Shown: positions 7,225-15,057 of the stretch, in pieces
Layout of the letters: each line of letters starts with the position of its first letter
Numbering within the stretch: position 1 is the first letter of the stretch
Assembly: GCA_003612485.1 (NCBI GenBank)
Contig: RAZA01000006.1
Coordinates: forward strand, 124,001-188,000
Origin: a bacterium D16-50
Lineage (GTDB): Bacteria; Bacillota; Clostridia; Lachnospirales; Lachnospiraceae
Reading direction: 5' to 3'
DNA: 64,000 bases
The notes under the pieces: model-generated
What the model was told of the DNA's origin: nothing
The model's input: only the letters and a program-made list of their open reading frames with translations
The model's database searches: none
Translations under genes and position numbers: made by a program

Positions 7225-8240
7225 GCGCCCGGGAGTATCTGGCCTCCAAGGCGGTGACGCTGTGCTTCCTGGGCATAGGAGGCGTTCTGTTTGCAGGCAT
7301 CATATTGATGGCGGGAGCCGGGATTGGGCTTGTAGGTGTGTGTGCCGCCGCGTACTTGTGGCTGGTGTCGGCGTGGCTTTTGGCAGGCGGCCTGATTGAG
7401 GGCAGGAAAATCCGTGCGCTGGAGAAGCTGCTGGAGGAGCTGCCGGAAAAATACTTGTTGGGAGAGGTGCTGCCCAAGCCTATGGACGGAGTTGAAAAGC
7501 GGTATTTCCTCATTATGCAGGAGATGTCGAGATCTGCGGTGGGCATAGCGGAGCAGGCGCTTCAGGAAAAGGAAGAGTATTGTGATTATGTGGAGAGCTG
7601 GATCCATGAGATCAAGACGCCGCTTACAGCATGTTCGCTGATTCTGTCCAATGGCGGGGATGCCGATAAGCTGCGCAGGGAACTGAAGCGGGCGGACAAT
7701 CTGACGGAGAGCATACTGTATTATGCAAGGCTGCGCACAGCTCAGAATGATGTGAAAATCAAGGAATTTTCCGTGGCAGAAGTTGTGGAGGAGGCGGTGA
7801 AGAGCCAGCTGGAGCTGCTGATAGCCGCCGGGATTTCCATAGATACGGAAGGGGATTTTGTGATTGGCTCGGACAGAAAAATTCTCTGCTTCATACTGAA
7901 GCAGCTGCTGATCAATTGTGCTAAATACTGTCCGGGCTGCAAGGTGCGGATAACGGCCAAAAACAAAGCTATACATGTCTGGGACAACGGTCCGGGAATC
8001 CCCGCCCACGAGCTGCCCAGAGTGACGCAACGAGGATTCACCGGCAGCGGAGCCGGAAAGGGCTGGGAAGCCGTAAGGAGCAGCGGAGCCGGAAATGACT
8101 ACAAAATGAAGCCTGAGGGCGGCACCGGCATGGGACTGTATATCGTGAGGGAGCTTTGTACCAGACTTGGGATTGATCTGGAGATTCGGTCGGTGCAGAG
8201 GGAGTTCACCTGCGTTTCTCTGACCTTTTCTTTAGACTAA
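7221..8240 (+). CDS. Bce-type (intramembrane-sensing) sensor histidine kinase
   Basis: The 339-residue protein has two N-terminal membrane helices (about 10-30 and 36-57) with almost no extracellular loop, as in BceS/GraS kinases that sense through a partner ABC transporter. The H-box is SWIHEIKTPL (H129), followed by an N-box (LLINCAKYC), DNGPGIP and GGTGMGLYIV ATP-binding motifs. Between the GFTGS segment and the G2 box is an unusual insertion carrying a repeated SGAG element. Its cognate regulator immediately upstream is decayed, and the ABC transporter genes lie 630 bp downstream, so signalling may now be broken or rewired to another regulator. Confidence 0.85.
   Translation: MSAREYLASKAVTLCFLGIGGVLFAGIILMAGAGIGLVGVCAAAYLWLVSAWLLAGGLIEGRKIRALEKLLEELPEKYLLGEVLPKPMDGVEKRYFLIMQEMSRSAVGIAEQALQEKEEYCDYVESWIHEIKTPLTACSLILSNGGDADKLRRELKRADNLTESILYYARLRTAQNDVKIKEFSVAEVVEEAVKSQLELLIAAGISIDTEGDFVIGSDRKILCFILKQLLINCAKYCPGCKVRITAKNKAIHVWDNGPGIPAHELPRVTQRGFTGSGAGKGWEAVRSSGAGNDYKMKPEGGTGMGLYIVRELCTRLGIDLEIRSVQREFTCVSLTFSLD
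8044..8095 (+). repeat. 16-bp direct repeat inside the kinase ATP lid
   Basis: The same 16 bases occur at 8044-8059 and 8080-8095, a 36-bp period, so twelve codons were added in frame. The repeat encodes SGAGK/SGAGN in the ATP-lid region of the kinase. Confidence 0.75.
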
Positions 8241-8337
8241 GCTGGCATAACATTCCTGAATAGAAAAAATTCATCTTCATATTGGACGAATTCCATGATA
8301 TAATTTTCCAAATAGACTATCGGAGCGTAGAAAACAT

Positions 8338-8490
8338 ATGAATGATTTAACACTGAACTATCAAAGTGATTTTAATACCATTCTAAAAAGGTAAAGGAAC
8401 TGGAACGGCAGATTGACAGCGGATATCTTGCAAAAGAAACTTGAGGAATCAGCAGAAATGGCAGATAAGGATAAAAACTTTTTCATATAG
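8338..8490 (+). pseudogene. Frameshifted small gene remnant
   Basis: From ATG 8338 the frame reads MNDLTLNYQSDFNTILKR then stops. If one base is inserted at the A-run near 8388 it continues ...KVKELERQIDSGYLAKET, and a second shift continues KKLEESAEMADKDKNFFI to TAG 8488. A TATAAT at 8299-8304 precedes it. Coil-like and unrecognised. Confidence 0.3.
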
Positions 8491-8870
8491 GTATAAGATA
8501 GCAGGGATTATGATGAATTTCGGTTACTTTTGTAGCCTCAACATAAGGAGCAAAGCGACGCTGACATTTCGGGCCTAGTTGGCCTGAAGCCGGGTTTTGG
8601 GGTGCTGTGCGCGGTGGCGCGCAGCCGGCACCGACCGGAGCGGTAGAGGAGACCTTCCCAACAAGCAGTTTTTTGCGTTTTGCCCGGAAGGTTATATCCC
8701 GATCAGTTTCTTGTTTTACATCTGCATTCTTACAAAACCGTAAGGAAGGGCAATGTCTTCTGTTAGAACTAATAGGGTGGGGACATGCTATGATGTTCAT
8801 GAGGATGCGGAAAAAAGGCAGCCATATTGCAGAGGCGGAATCGGAATAGGAACGGAACCGGGAGGTCAAG
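8491..8870. other. Gene-less spacer with GC-rich hairpin before the ABC transporter
   Basis: About 380 bases carry no convincing gene. A nested inverted repeat dominates: 8601-8605 pairs with 8628-8632 (GGTGC/GCACC) and 8608-8613 with 8618-8623 (TGCGCG/CGCGCA, four-base loop). A second small hairpin (CTTAC/GTAAG) lies near 8730-8745. This could be a dispersed repeat or a structured leader for the ABC genes; no T-run follows the main hairpin. Confidence 0.45.
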
Positions 8871-9794
8871 ATGGAAAAGGTATTGGAGGTCAGGAATGTA
8901 ACGAAATATTATGGGGGCGGCAGCGTGGTGGCGAAGGCGCTGGACGGAATCTCCCTCTCTGTGGAAAAGGGGGAGTTTACGGCAGTGATGGGGCCCTCAG
9001 GCTCCGGAAAGAGTACTTTGCTCAATGTAATCGCTACCATAGATAGAGTCAGCGCCGGGGAGATCCTGCTTAGGGGGAAACGGCTGACGGAAATGAAGGA
9101 AAAGGAGCTGTCGGTGTTCCGGCGGGATCAGCTGGGCTTCGTGTTTCAAGAATACAATCTGCTGGACACTCTCACGGTGGGGGAGAACATCGTACTGCCC
9201 CTGAACCTCAGAAGGGCGGATTATCAGGAAAGCCGAAAGAAGCTGGAGCAGGTGTCAGAAGCGCTGGAGGTGGCGGATCAGCTGGATAAATTCCCCGGAG
9301 AGCTTTCGGGAGGCCAGCGTCAGAGGGCAGCCTGCGCCAGAGCCATCATTACCGATCCGGCCCTTGTGCTGGCAGACGAGCCCACCGGTGCGCTGGACTC
9401 CCGGAACTCGAAAAAACTGATGGAAACTTTCCGGAGCATGAACCGGGCGTTTGGCTCCACCATATTGATGGTGACTCACGATCCGGTGGTTGGCTCCTAT
9501 GCGGACAGAGTACTTTTTTTAAAGGACGGCAAGGTCTGGAACGAGTTGTACAGAGGAGACAGAAGCAGGCAGGCTGTGTATAGAGAGATCATGGCTGTCT
9601 CTGCGGCGCTGGGGGGAGAAGGCGCATTCATGGAGGGGGAAGAGCCGTTGGCGGCTGAAACAGCCGCTCCTATGCCGGAGGGAACAAGCGTCTGCTATGG
9701 AGGGCCGGGGATGGAAGGTGCGCCGGCGGCAGGAGAAGGCAGGGGTCTGATGGGAAAAGACGCCTCTATGGAAGGGGAGGTGTCAAAATGCTGA
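8871..9794 (+). CDS. Bce-type ABC transporter ATP-binding protein
   Basis: The first ~245 residues are a MacB/BceA-type ATPase: Walker A GPSGSGKST, Q-loop FVFQEYNLL, signature LSGGQRQR, Walker B LVLADEPTGALDS and H-loop VTHD. These ATPases drive antimicrobial-peptide sensing and detoxification with a FtsX-type permease, encoded next with a 7-bp overlap. The last ~60 residues (after about 250) are an odd Gly/Glu/Met/Ala-rich low-complexity tail not typical of the family. The usual co-transcribed two-component genes lie just upstream, one of them decayed. Confidence 0.92.
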   Translation: MEKVLEVRNVTKYYGGGSVVAKALDGISLSVEKGEFTAVMGPSGSGKSTLLNVIATIDRVSAGEILLRGKRLTEMKEKELSVFRRDQLGFVFQEYNLLDTLTVGENIVLPLNLRRADYQESRKKLEQVSEALEVADQLDKFPGELSGGQRQRAACARAIITDPALVLADEPTGALDSRNSKKLMETFRSMNRAFGSTILMVTHDPVVGSYADRVLFLKDGKVWNELYRGDRSRQAVYREIMAVSAALGGEGAFMEGEEPLAAETAAPMPEGTSVCYGGPGMEGAPAAGEGRGLMGKDASMEGEVSKC

Positions 9795-11761
9795 GAAAGC
9801 TTGCTATCAGGAATGTAAGGAGACAGCTGGGAAATTACCTGATCTATTTTATGACGCTGGCCCTTGTGACAGCCCTATTGTTCGCAGTGAACAATATCAT
9901 CTACAGCGACAATTTGGCCGTTTTTGTGGTGGATGAGGAAGAGGCGCAGATGGTGCTTGCCATGGCGACAGTGCTGATTTCTGCGGTGGTAGCCTTCGTG
10001 CTCAGCTATGCCGGTTCCTTCATGCTGAGGCTGCGGAAACAAGAGTTCGGCATGTACCTGACTCTGGGAATGTCCAGAGGGGACATTCTGAAGCTATTCT
10101 TTTTGGAAAATTCAGTAATCTGCATTGCGGCTCTGGGAGTGGGGGCTGCGGCGGGACTTTTCTTTTTTCAGGGATTCACGGCGGTGCTGATGAACCTTTT
10201 AGAGATTGAGTTCACTATTGCAGCCTATTCTCCGGAGGGTATGCTGCGCACGGCGCTGCTGGTAGCGGGAGTCTTCTTTTTTGCCTCTCTGGCCTCGGCT
10301 TTCTATCTGAAACGCGTCAGTATATACGGTCTGCTTCACGGAGCCATGAAGGTGGAAAGGAAAGTGAAGCATCCCTATGTATGGTTTGTGGTTATGGCAG
10401 TTTCTTTGGCCATGATGGCGATTTGCGGCCTTGCATTCTTCAGAGAGGTGGATGCAATTATGCTGGAAGGCCACCGTATGGACAAGGCGATGGGGCTACT
10501 GTTGATTTTGGGCATTTTTCTGTTGCTCTTTCACATGGGGCTTGCCAAAGGGCTGGTATCGGTGCTGCTGCGCAGGCCCGGACTGTGCAGCCGAGGTGCC
10601 GGCACTTTCGTGCTGCGCCAGCTTTCCGGAACTCTGAGCATCAATTCCCTGATGCTGGGCTGTCTGGCCTTTTTGCTGAGCTTTGCCGTCATCGGTGCCG
10701 ACACCTCCTTTATTGCCAAAACAATGTTGGACGATATGCTGGATCAGGAGGCGCCCTACGACATTTTGTGCCATGCCGAGAAGTCGAAGAATTCGGGCTT
10801 TTTGGAGGAGGCGGAGAAGGTCGCGGGGGAATATATGGAGATCAGGGAAAGGCTCTCGTATGGCATTTACAGATCGGGAGGCCATGAATTCAATGAGTTC
10901 ACTGGCTGGTATCAGCAGTATGTGGAGGAGGGCCGGGGATGGGCGGACTTTCAGGATGTATTCATGAAATTAAGTGATTTCAACAAAATAATTACGCCGC
11001 TGGGGTATGAGCCGGTGTTTTTGGAGGGACGGTTCCTGATCGTGGGAACGGCGCTGGAGACAAGTCAGTTGAGCTGGTCAGACATGATCTTTGAGCATAA
11101 GGGGAAAAAGTATGCTTTTCAGGACTGCCGTACAGATTATCCGCTGTTGTGTTATGAACGGTTTTATGTAATACTGCTGGACGAGGCGGTGGCTGATATG
11201 GAGTGCCATGAAGAATATGCCGCCTATAGGACGGCAGGTGTAAAATACGATGCGGCAGAGCTGTGGGAGAGGCTCCATGGCATTGTTCTGCGGTATAGGC
11301 GGGACGGTGGGGCATACAACTGCGGATTTGTGCTTCGGGAGTACAGCAAGCTGGAGAAGGATGAGTCTGCGGCCGTTCTGGTGCTGGGCGCACTGTTCAC
11401 GGCAGGGGTGTTCCTGCTTCTGGCAATGGCGATTCTTGCCCTGAAGACCCTCTCCGCCATGGGGGAGGACAGGCGTCGATATGAGATTCTGTTTCGGCTG
11501 GGGCTGGGAGAGGAGGGACGCAGCAGGGCATTGTTTTGGCAGACCTTCAGTTTCTTCCTGCTGCCCTTTGCTGTGCCCATAGCCATGGGAATTCCGGCGG
11601 CTATGGTAGGACAGCGCATCATGGAGCTGGGGAACATGGAGGGCAGCATAGATGCCATGCCGGTGATTGCCGGGAGCGTGGCTTTTGTTATGGCGGCGGT
11701 TTATCTGCTCTATTACATGGCAGCCTACCTGATAGCAAAAAGGGCGGTAAGGGTAGGATGA
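9788..11761 (+). CDS. Bce-type ABC transporter permease (FtsX domain)
   Basis: This 657-residue membrane protein begins MLRKLAIRNVRRQLGNYLIYF, a typical BceB/FtsX start. It has clustered membrane helices (about 17-40, 55-78, 110-135, 150-172, 200-222, 233-252, 283-305), a large extracellular region of about 200 residues (about 310-520) and a second FtsX helix group at the C-terminus (about 530-650). The large loop is the family's ligand-contact region. It overlaps the ATPase gene and so is translationally coupled. Together they probably confer resistance to a cell-wall-active peptide; which one cannot be said. Confidence 0.9.
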   Translation: MLRKLAIRNVRRQLGNYLIYFMTLALVTALLFAVNNIIYSDNLAVFVVDEEEAQMVLAMATVLISAVVAFVLSYAGSFMLRLRKQEFGMYLTLGMSRGDILKLFFLENSVICIAALGVGAAAGLFFFQGFTAVLMNLLEIEFTIAAYSPEGMLRTALLVAGVFFFASLASAFYLKRVSIYGLLHGAMKVERKVKHPYVWFVVMAVSLAMMAICGLAFFREVDAIMLEGHRMDKAMGLLLILGIFLLLFHMGLAKGLVSVLLRRPGLCSRGAGTFVLRQLSGTLSINSLMLGCLAFLLSFAVIGADTSFIAKTMLDDMLDQEAPYDILCHAEKSKNSGFLEEAEKVAGEYMEIRERLSYGIYRSGGHEFNEFTGWYQQYVEEGRGWADFQDVFMKLSDFNKIITPLGYEPVFLEGRFLIVGTALETSQLSWSDMIFEHKGKKYAFQDCRTDYPLLCYERFYVILLDEAVADMECHEEYAAYRTAGVKYDAAELWERLHGIVLRYRRDGGAYNCGFVLREYSKLEKDESAAVLVLGALFTAGVFLLLAMAILALKTLSAMGEDRRRYEILFRLGLGEEGRSRALFWQTFSFFLLPFAVPIAMGIPAAMVGQRIMELGNMEGSIDAMPVIAGSVAFVMAAVYLLYYMAAYLIAKRAVRVG

Positions 11762-11800
11762 ATACGCCGCAGGAATTTGATAAAAAGTTGGATTATACAG

Positions 11801-11829
11801 TTGACTTTTAGTACAAAACAATATATAAT
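11801..11829 (+). promoter_or_regulatory. Sigma-A promoter upstream of the secreted CxxC protein
   Basis: TTGACT (11801-11806) and TATAAT (11824-11829) are separated by 17 bp. The next gene on this strand starts at 11989, leaving a leader of about 150 bases with no clear structure. Confidence 0.65.
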
Positions 11830-11988
11830 GATGACAAGTGATACGGAGCATTTTAAGACTGCAACAGTGGCCACTGGGAATTATGATTTGTAGGGGATGT
11901 CGGTATTGCTGCATGTGGAGAGCACAGCGGCGCAGTATCTGTGCTTTTTACTTGAATGAATATGCTGCGCAGAAAGCGGGAATTTTAC

Positions 11989-12339
11989 ATGAGAAAAAAA
12001 GTGGTTAGAGCGGTTCTTTCGATGGTGTTGTCGTTTGCGGTGGTGATGTCTTTTGCGGCAAGTACGGTAGAATCCAATGCGGAAGAGGGCAGCAGGTGGG
12101 GGAAGGATGCCAGAGGCCTGGAAGGTGATCATAGGATGGTCAACGACGGCTCATGGCGTGACGGGTATGCAGAATGGAACAGTGAGTATCATTTTTTTAC
12201 TGACCACATTAGGCTGAGGTGTCTGGATTGCACTTTGAAGATAAGCTATGAGGAGGAGGGGTACGAGTACCATGATTTAAGGGGGGTTTCACAAGCGCCG
12301 CTTCGGTGGCATTGTATTTTGTGCGGTTATGAGGAGTAA
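11989..12339 (+). CDS. Small secreted protein with paired CxxC motifs
   Basis: The 116-residue product starts MRKKVVRAVLSMVLSFAVVM, a clear Sec signal peptide ending near SNA-EE (about residue 29). The mature part is short and polar and ends with two CxxC pairs (RCLDC and HCILC) about 33 residues apart, which could bind a metal or form disulfides outside the cell. The start at 11989 gives a normal signal peptide; the upstream ATG at 11956 would add an 11-residue basic extension. No family is recognised. It has its own promoter. Confidence 0.6.
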   Translation: MRKKVVRAVLSMVLSFAVVMSFAASTVESNAEEGSRWGKDARGLEGDHRMVNDGSWRDGYAEWNSEYHFFTDHIRLRCLDCTLKISYEEEGYEYHDLRGVSQAPLRWHCILCGYEE

Positions 12340-12585
12340 GCAATGCAAAAAACAGCCAGAGGAGTATGCTGTTAATGTAAGGTTGAGGGTTATATAAGGG
12401 GCATGAACGGCAAGGGCATTTAGAGACGGCTACCATGACTGAGGCAGAGCTGTGGCTGTAGTCCGGCTGTGGATTCTATATTCACGGTCGGACATTTTAT
12501 ATATGACAGCAGAATTCTCGCGAAGCATGATTTTATTGTATTGTTGTCAAGGGGTGGAATTTGGCCAATAAGGAGATTTGAACCA

Positions 12586-14667
12586 GTGAGGAAGATGAAT
12601 ACTTTTGCTATTGTGTTGACTTTATGCATTTGGTGCATGGCTTGTCTTGCAGGCTGCGGAAAGGAGGAAGAGCCGCAGCGTTTTGATCTGCAGGTAGAAC
12701 AAGAGCCGTTTTATGATGTGGCTGCTAATGAGGATGTATACACCCATTTCCTGAGCATGCAGTTTTATCGGGATGAGCCGGTACAGCTCTGGATCGTGTA
12801 TGACGGGGTCAGCAGTATGGATGCGTACTTGTATAGGATGGATGGGAGCAGAGAGCTGATTTTAAAAGATGTGCCCAAGGAGTACCGTCATGGCGGCGGT
12901 TTTCTGGACAAGGACGGGAATTACTATTACTGGGCCGTAAATCAGGAAAGCATCATTAAGGTGGATTCTTCCGGAAAACAGGTTTTTTGCAGACAGCTGT
13001 CAGATTTTGACCTATTAAGGATAGAGAATCTGTGCCAGCTAGAGGATGGCAGAGTGTATGCAAAGTGTCGGAAAGTAGACAATGGGGAAGGGTCTTATTG
13101 GGTGTGCAGCATAAATCCGGACACCGGTGAAATCGCCAAGGTTAACGGAGCCGTTTCCGAGACGGACTATTATACATATGTGGCAGCCGGTGAGGGGTGC
13201 CTGCTTTATCTGACAGAGGAAGGGGTTGAGAGGGTCGATGCGGAGAAGGGGACACGGGAAGAGGAGTGGCCGTTTGCGGGAACCAGCTATGCCAGAGATC
13301 ATAGAACCACCTATCTCGTATGGGATTTTCGGATACTGGAGGACGGGAGTCTGGAGCTTTTGGAGGCGGAAAGCCACTCGTTGGCCAAGGGCAGTGACGG
13401 GAGCGTCAAAGCGCTTCGGAAGGTGGCTGTGGGGGAGGAAAGGGAGATCGTGGTTCTGCGGGGCACCTACCTTGTATACGATGAGTGGATCAAGGAATGC
13501 ATCAGAAGCTTTAATGAGCAGAGCAAAGACTGGTACGTGATGCTGGAGGAATGTGGGAATGACGACAGTCTCTGGGAAGACTACGCCAGACAGACCAGCA
13601 TAGAGATAGCATCGGGGGAGGGACCGGATATCTTGTATGGGAATGTGCTGTCCGACTATGTGTACGGCGTTATCAAGCAAGGAGGGTTTGCTGATCTGAG
13701 CCCTTATTTGGAGAGCTCAGGCCTGAGTAGAGATGACTTTTTCCCCTGCGTTTTTGACTGTTGGCAGGAAGAGGGGAAGATATATGGCGTCTCGCTTAAC
13801 ATAACCTTTCTCAGAAAAGGAAGCATTCTCATGGATGCTGCGGTGCTGGGGGACAATGAGGAGCCGGATATTGAGACTCTGGTGAATGCTCTGCTTACAT
13901 GGGAAGGAGATGCAGCCCTTTTAAAGGCAGCTGATCCTGAGGGTGTTTTAGAGCGGTTCTTGGTGGGGAGCGAGAACCTCTGGGGAATGGTGGACTGGGA
14001 AGAGAAAAGCTGCGATTTCGGTACGGAACTATTTGCCGGGATATTGGAGATCGCAAAACGATATGGGAGAAGCGGGAGAAACGATGCCCGGCCTTTGCTT
14101 GCGGAGGAAGAGATGTATTCTACATACGAATATCTGGACAGCGCGCTTCTGGAGAAAAGCGGGAAAGTGAAAGTGGGCATCCTGTTTGACGACGGGTGCC
14201 ACGCTGCTGCGGATTCTGAATGTGTGGTGGCGGTCAATGCCAATTCTCCTCAGAAGGAGGGGGCATGGGAATTTATCAGGTTTGTGCTGGAGGATAGGCA
14301 GGTGACGAAGAAGGATGTGTGGAGATACCCTGCCGGAAAAGAGGCCTTTGACAGGGCCATGGCCAGCGAGAAGGCAAAGGGGCTCTGGGAGGATGGAAGT
14401 GCACTTTATAATAAATGGGACGATACAATGATGTATTTTTATCCCTTGACAGAGAAAAGAATCAAGGAGCTGAAGGCGATTCTGGAGGATACCCGGTTTA
14501 CTCCCATCCGAACCGAACCCATTCTGGACATTATCTGTCAGGAGGCCGCAGAATACTTTGGCGGAACAAAGAGCGTGGAAGAGGTCATCGACATGGTCAA
14601 CAATCGGGTGCAGGTTTTTCTGGACGAGGGAACGGCGCAGCAGGCTGGTGGAGATGATGCTTCATAG
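12586..14667 (+). CDS. Large extracellular solute-binding lipoprotein (paralogue 1)
   Basis: The 693-residue protein has a lipoprotein signal with lipobox CLAGC (Cys24). Residues about 45-320 are beta-rich and read like a propeller or similar sensor region (short repeats such as LYRMDGS, GNYYYWAVNQES, DGRVYAKC). Residues about 325-690 resemble family 1 extracellular solute-binding proteins (ECIRSFNEQS, IASGEGPDILYG, FADLSPYLESS, KEGAWEFIRFVL). The GTG start at 12586 follows AAGGAG. No permease or ATPase lies beside it. A second protein with the same layout is at 43912-46179. Role: probably sugar or peptide capture or sensing at the surface; substrate unknown. Confidence 0.75.
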   Translation: MRKMNTFAIVLTLCIWCMACLAGCGKEEEPQRFDLQVEQEPFYDVAANEDVYTHFLSMQFYRDEPVQLWIVYDGVSSMDAYLYRMDGSRELILKDVPKEYRHGGGFLDKDGNYYYWAVNQESIIKVDSSGKQVFCRQLSDFDLLRIENLCQLEDGRVYAKCRKVDNGEGSYWVCSINPDTGEIAKVNGAVSETDYYTYVAAGEGCLLYLTEEGVERVDAEKGTREEEWPFAGTSYARDHRTTYLVWDFRILEDGSLELLEAESHSLAKGSDGSVKALRKVAVGEEREIVVLRGTYLVYDEWIKECIRSFNEQSKDWYVMLEECGNDDSLWEDYARQTSIEIASGEGPDILYGNVLSDYVYGVIKQGGFADLSPYLESSGLSRDDFFPCVFDCWQEEGKIYGVSLNITFLRKGSILMDAAVLGDNEEPDIETLVNALLTWEGDAALLKAADPEGVLERFLVGSENLWGMVDWEEKSCDFGTELFAGILEIAKRYGRSGRNDARPLLAEEEMYSTYEYLDSALLEKSGKVKVGILFDDGCHAAADSECVVAVNANSPQKEGAWEFIRFVLEDRQVTKKDVWRYPAGKEAFDRAMASEKAKGLWEDGSALYNKWDDTMMYFYPLTEKRIKELKAILEDTRFTPIRTEPILDIICQEAAEYFGGTKSVEEVIDMVNNRVQVFLDEGTAQQAGGDDAS

Positions 14668-14704
14668 GCGGTGCCAAAAAACGGTACTTTATTTTTCAAA
14701 TATA

Positions 14705-14733
14705 TTGACAAGCTTCTTTGTCTATGCTATGGT
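14705..14733 (+). promoter_or_regulatory. Sigma-A promoter for the riboswitch-controlled exchanger
   Basis: TTGACA (14705-14710) and TATGGT (14728-14733) are separated by 17 bp. Transcription from here would start about 70 bases before the aptamer. A separate TATAAT at 14793-14798, with a poor -35, would start right at the aptamer and is an alternative. Confidence 0.55.
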
Positions 14734-14806
14734 ACAAAGACAATATCCATTTTCTTCCGGACTTCCCCTGAATGGGGACAAGCGGGAAGAGGTATAATAA
14801 AAGAAA

Positions 14807-14896
14807 CCCATGGGGGAGTAGTAAGCGCATTTGGCGTGGCATGTCAACAAACCCGACCTTCTGGTCTGGCATGTCTTAAATCACGAGACTCATGTA
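14807..14896 (+). ncRNA. yybP-ykoY manganese riboswitch aptamer
   Basis: The conserved left element GGGGAGTAG lies at 14813-14821 and the right element ACGAGACT at 14883-14890. They are closed by a P1 helix (CATGG 14809-14813 with TCATG 14890-14894). Between them are the paired arms carrying two GCATGTC segments (14839 and 14869 areas). This is the hallmark architecture of the yybP-ykoY class, which binds Mn2+ and controls cation exporters. A strong terminator and a cation exchanger gene follow, matching the known genetic context. Confidence 0.85.
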
Positions 14897-14961
14897 TAGC
14901 GGCAGGCTATATGTAAGTGCTTCTGGTGCGCAGGCCCATGGAACATTGTTGCAGCGTATGC

Positions 14962-14997
14962 GACCCGGCGGAGCGTCAGCCAGCCGGGTCTTTTTTT
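14962..14997 (+). terminator. Riboswitch expression-platform terminator
   Basis: A perfect 8-bp stem (GACCCGGC 14962-14969 with GCCGGGTC 14983-14990) is followed immediately by seven T residues. It lies between the manganese aptamer and the exchanger start, so ligand binding presumably relieves termination. Confidence 0.9.
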
Positions 14998-15057
14998 GCA
15001 TATGGATTGGGACGGAGGGCTCAAAAACGAAATTCACGAAAGAAAGGGGTAACACAG

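Noticed and set aside
8607..8849. 80-codon plus-strand frame before the ABC transporter
   Set aside because: It starts inside the GC-rich hairpin, has no ribosome binding site and no plausible protein pattern.
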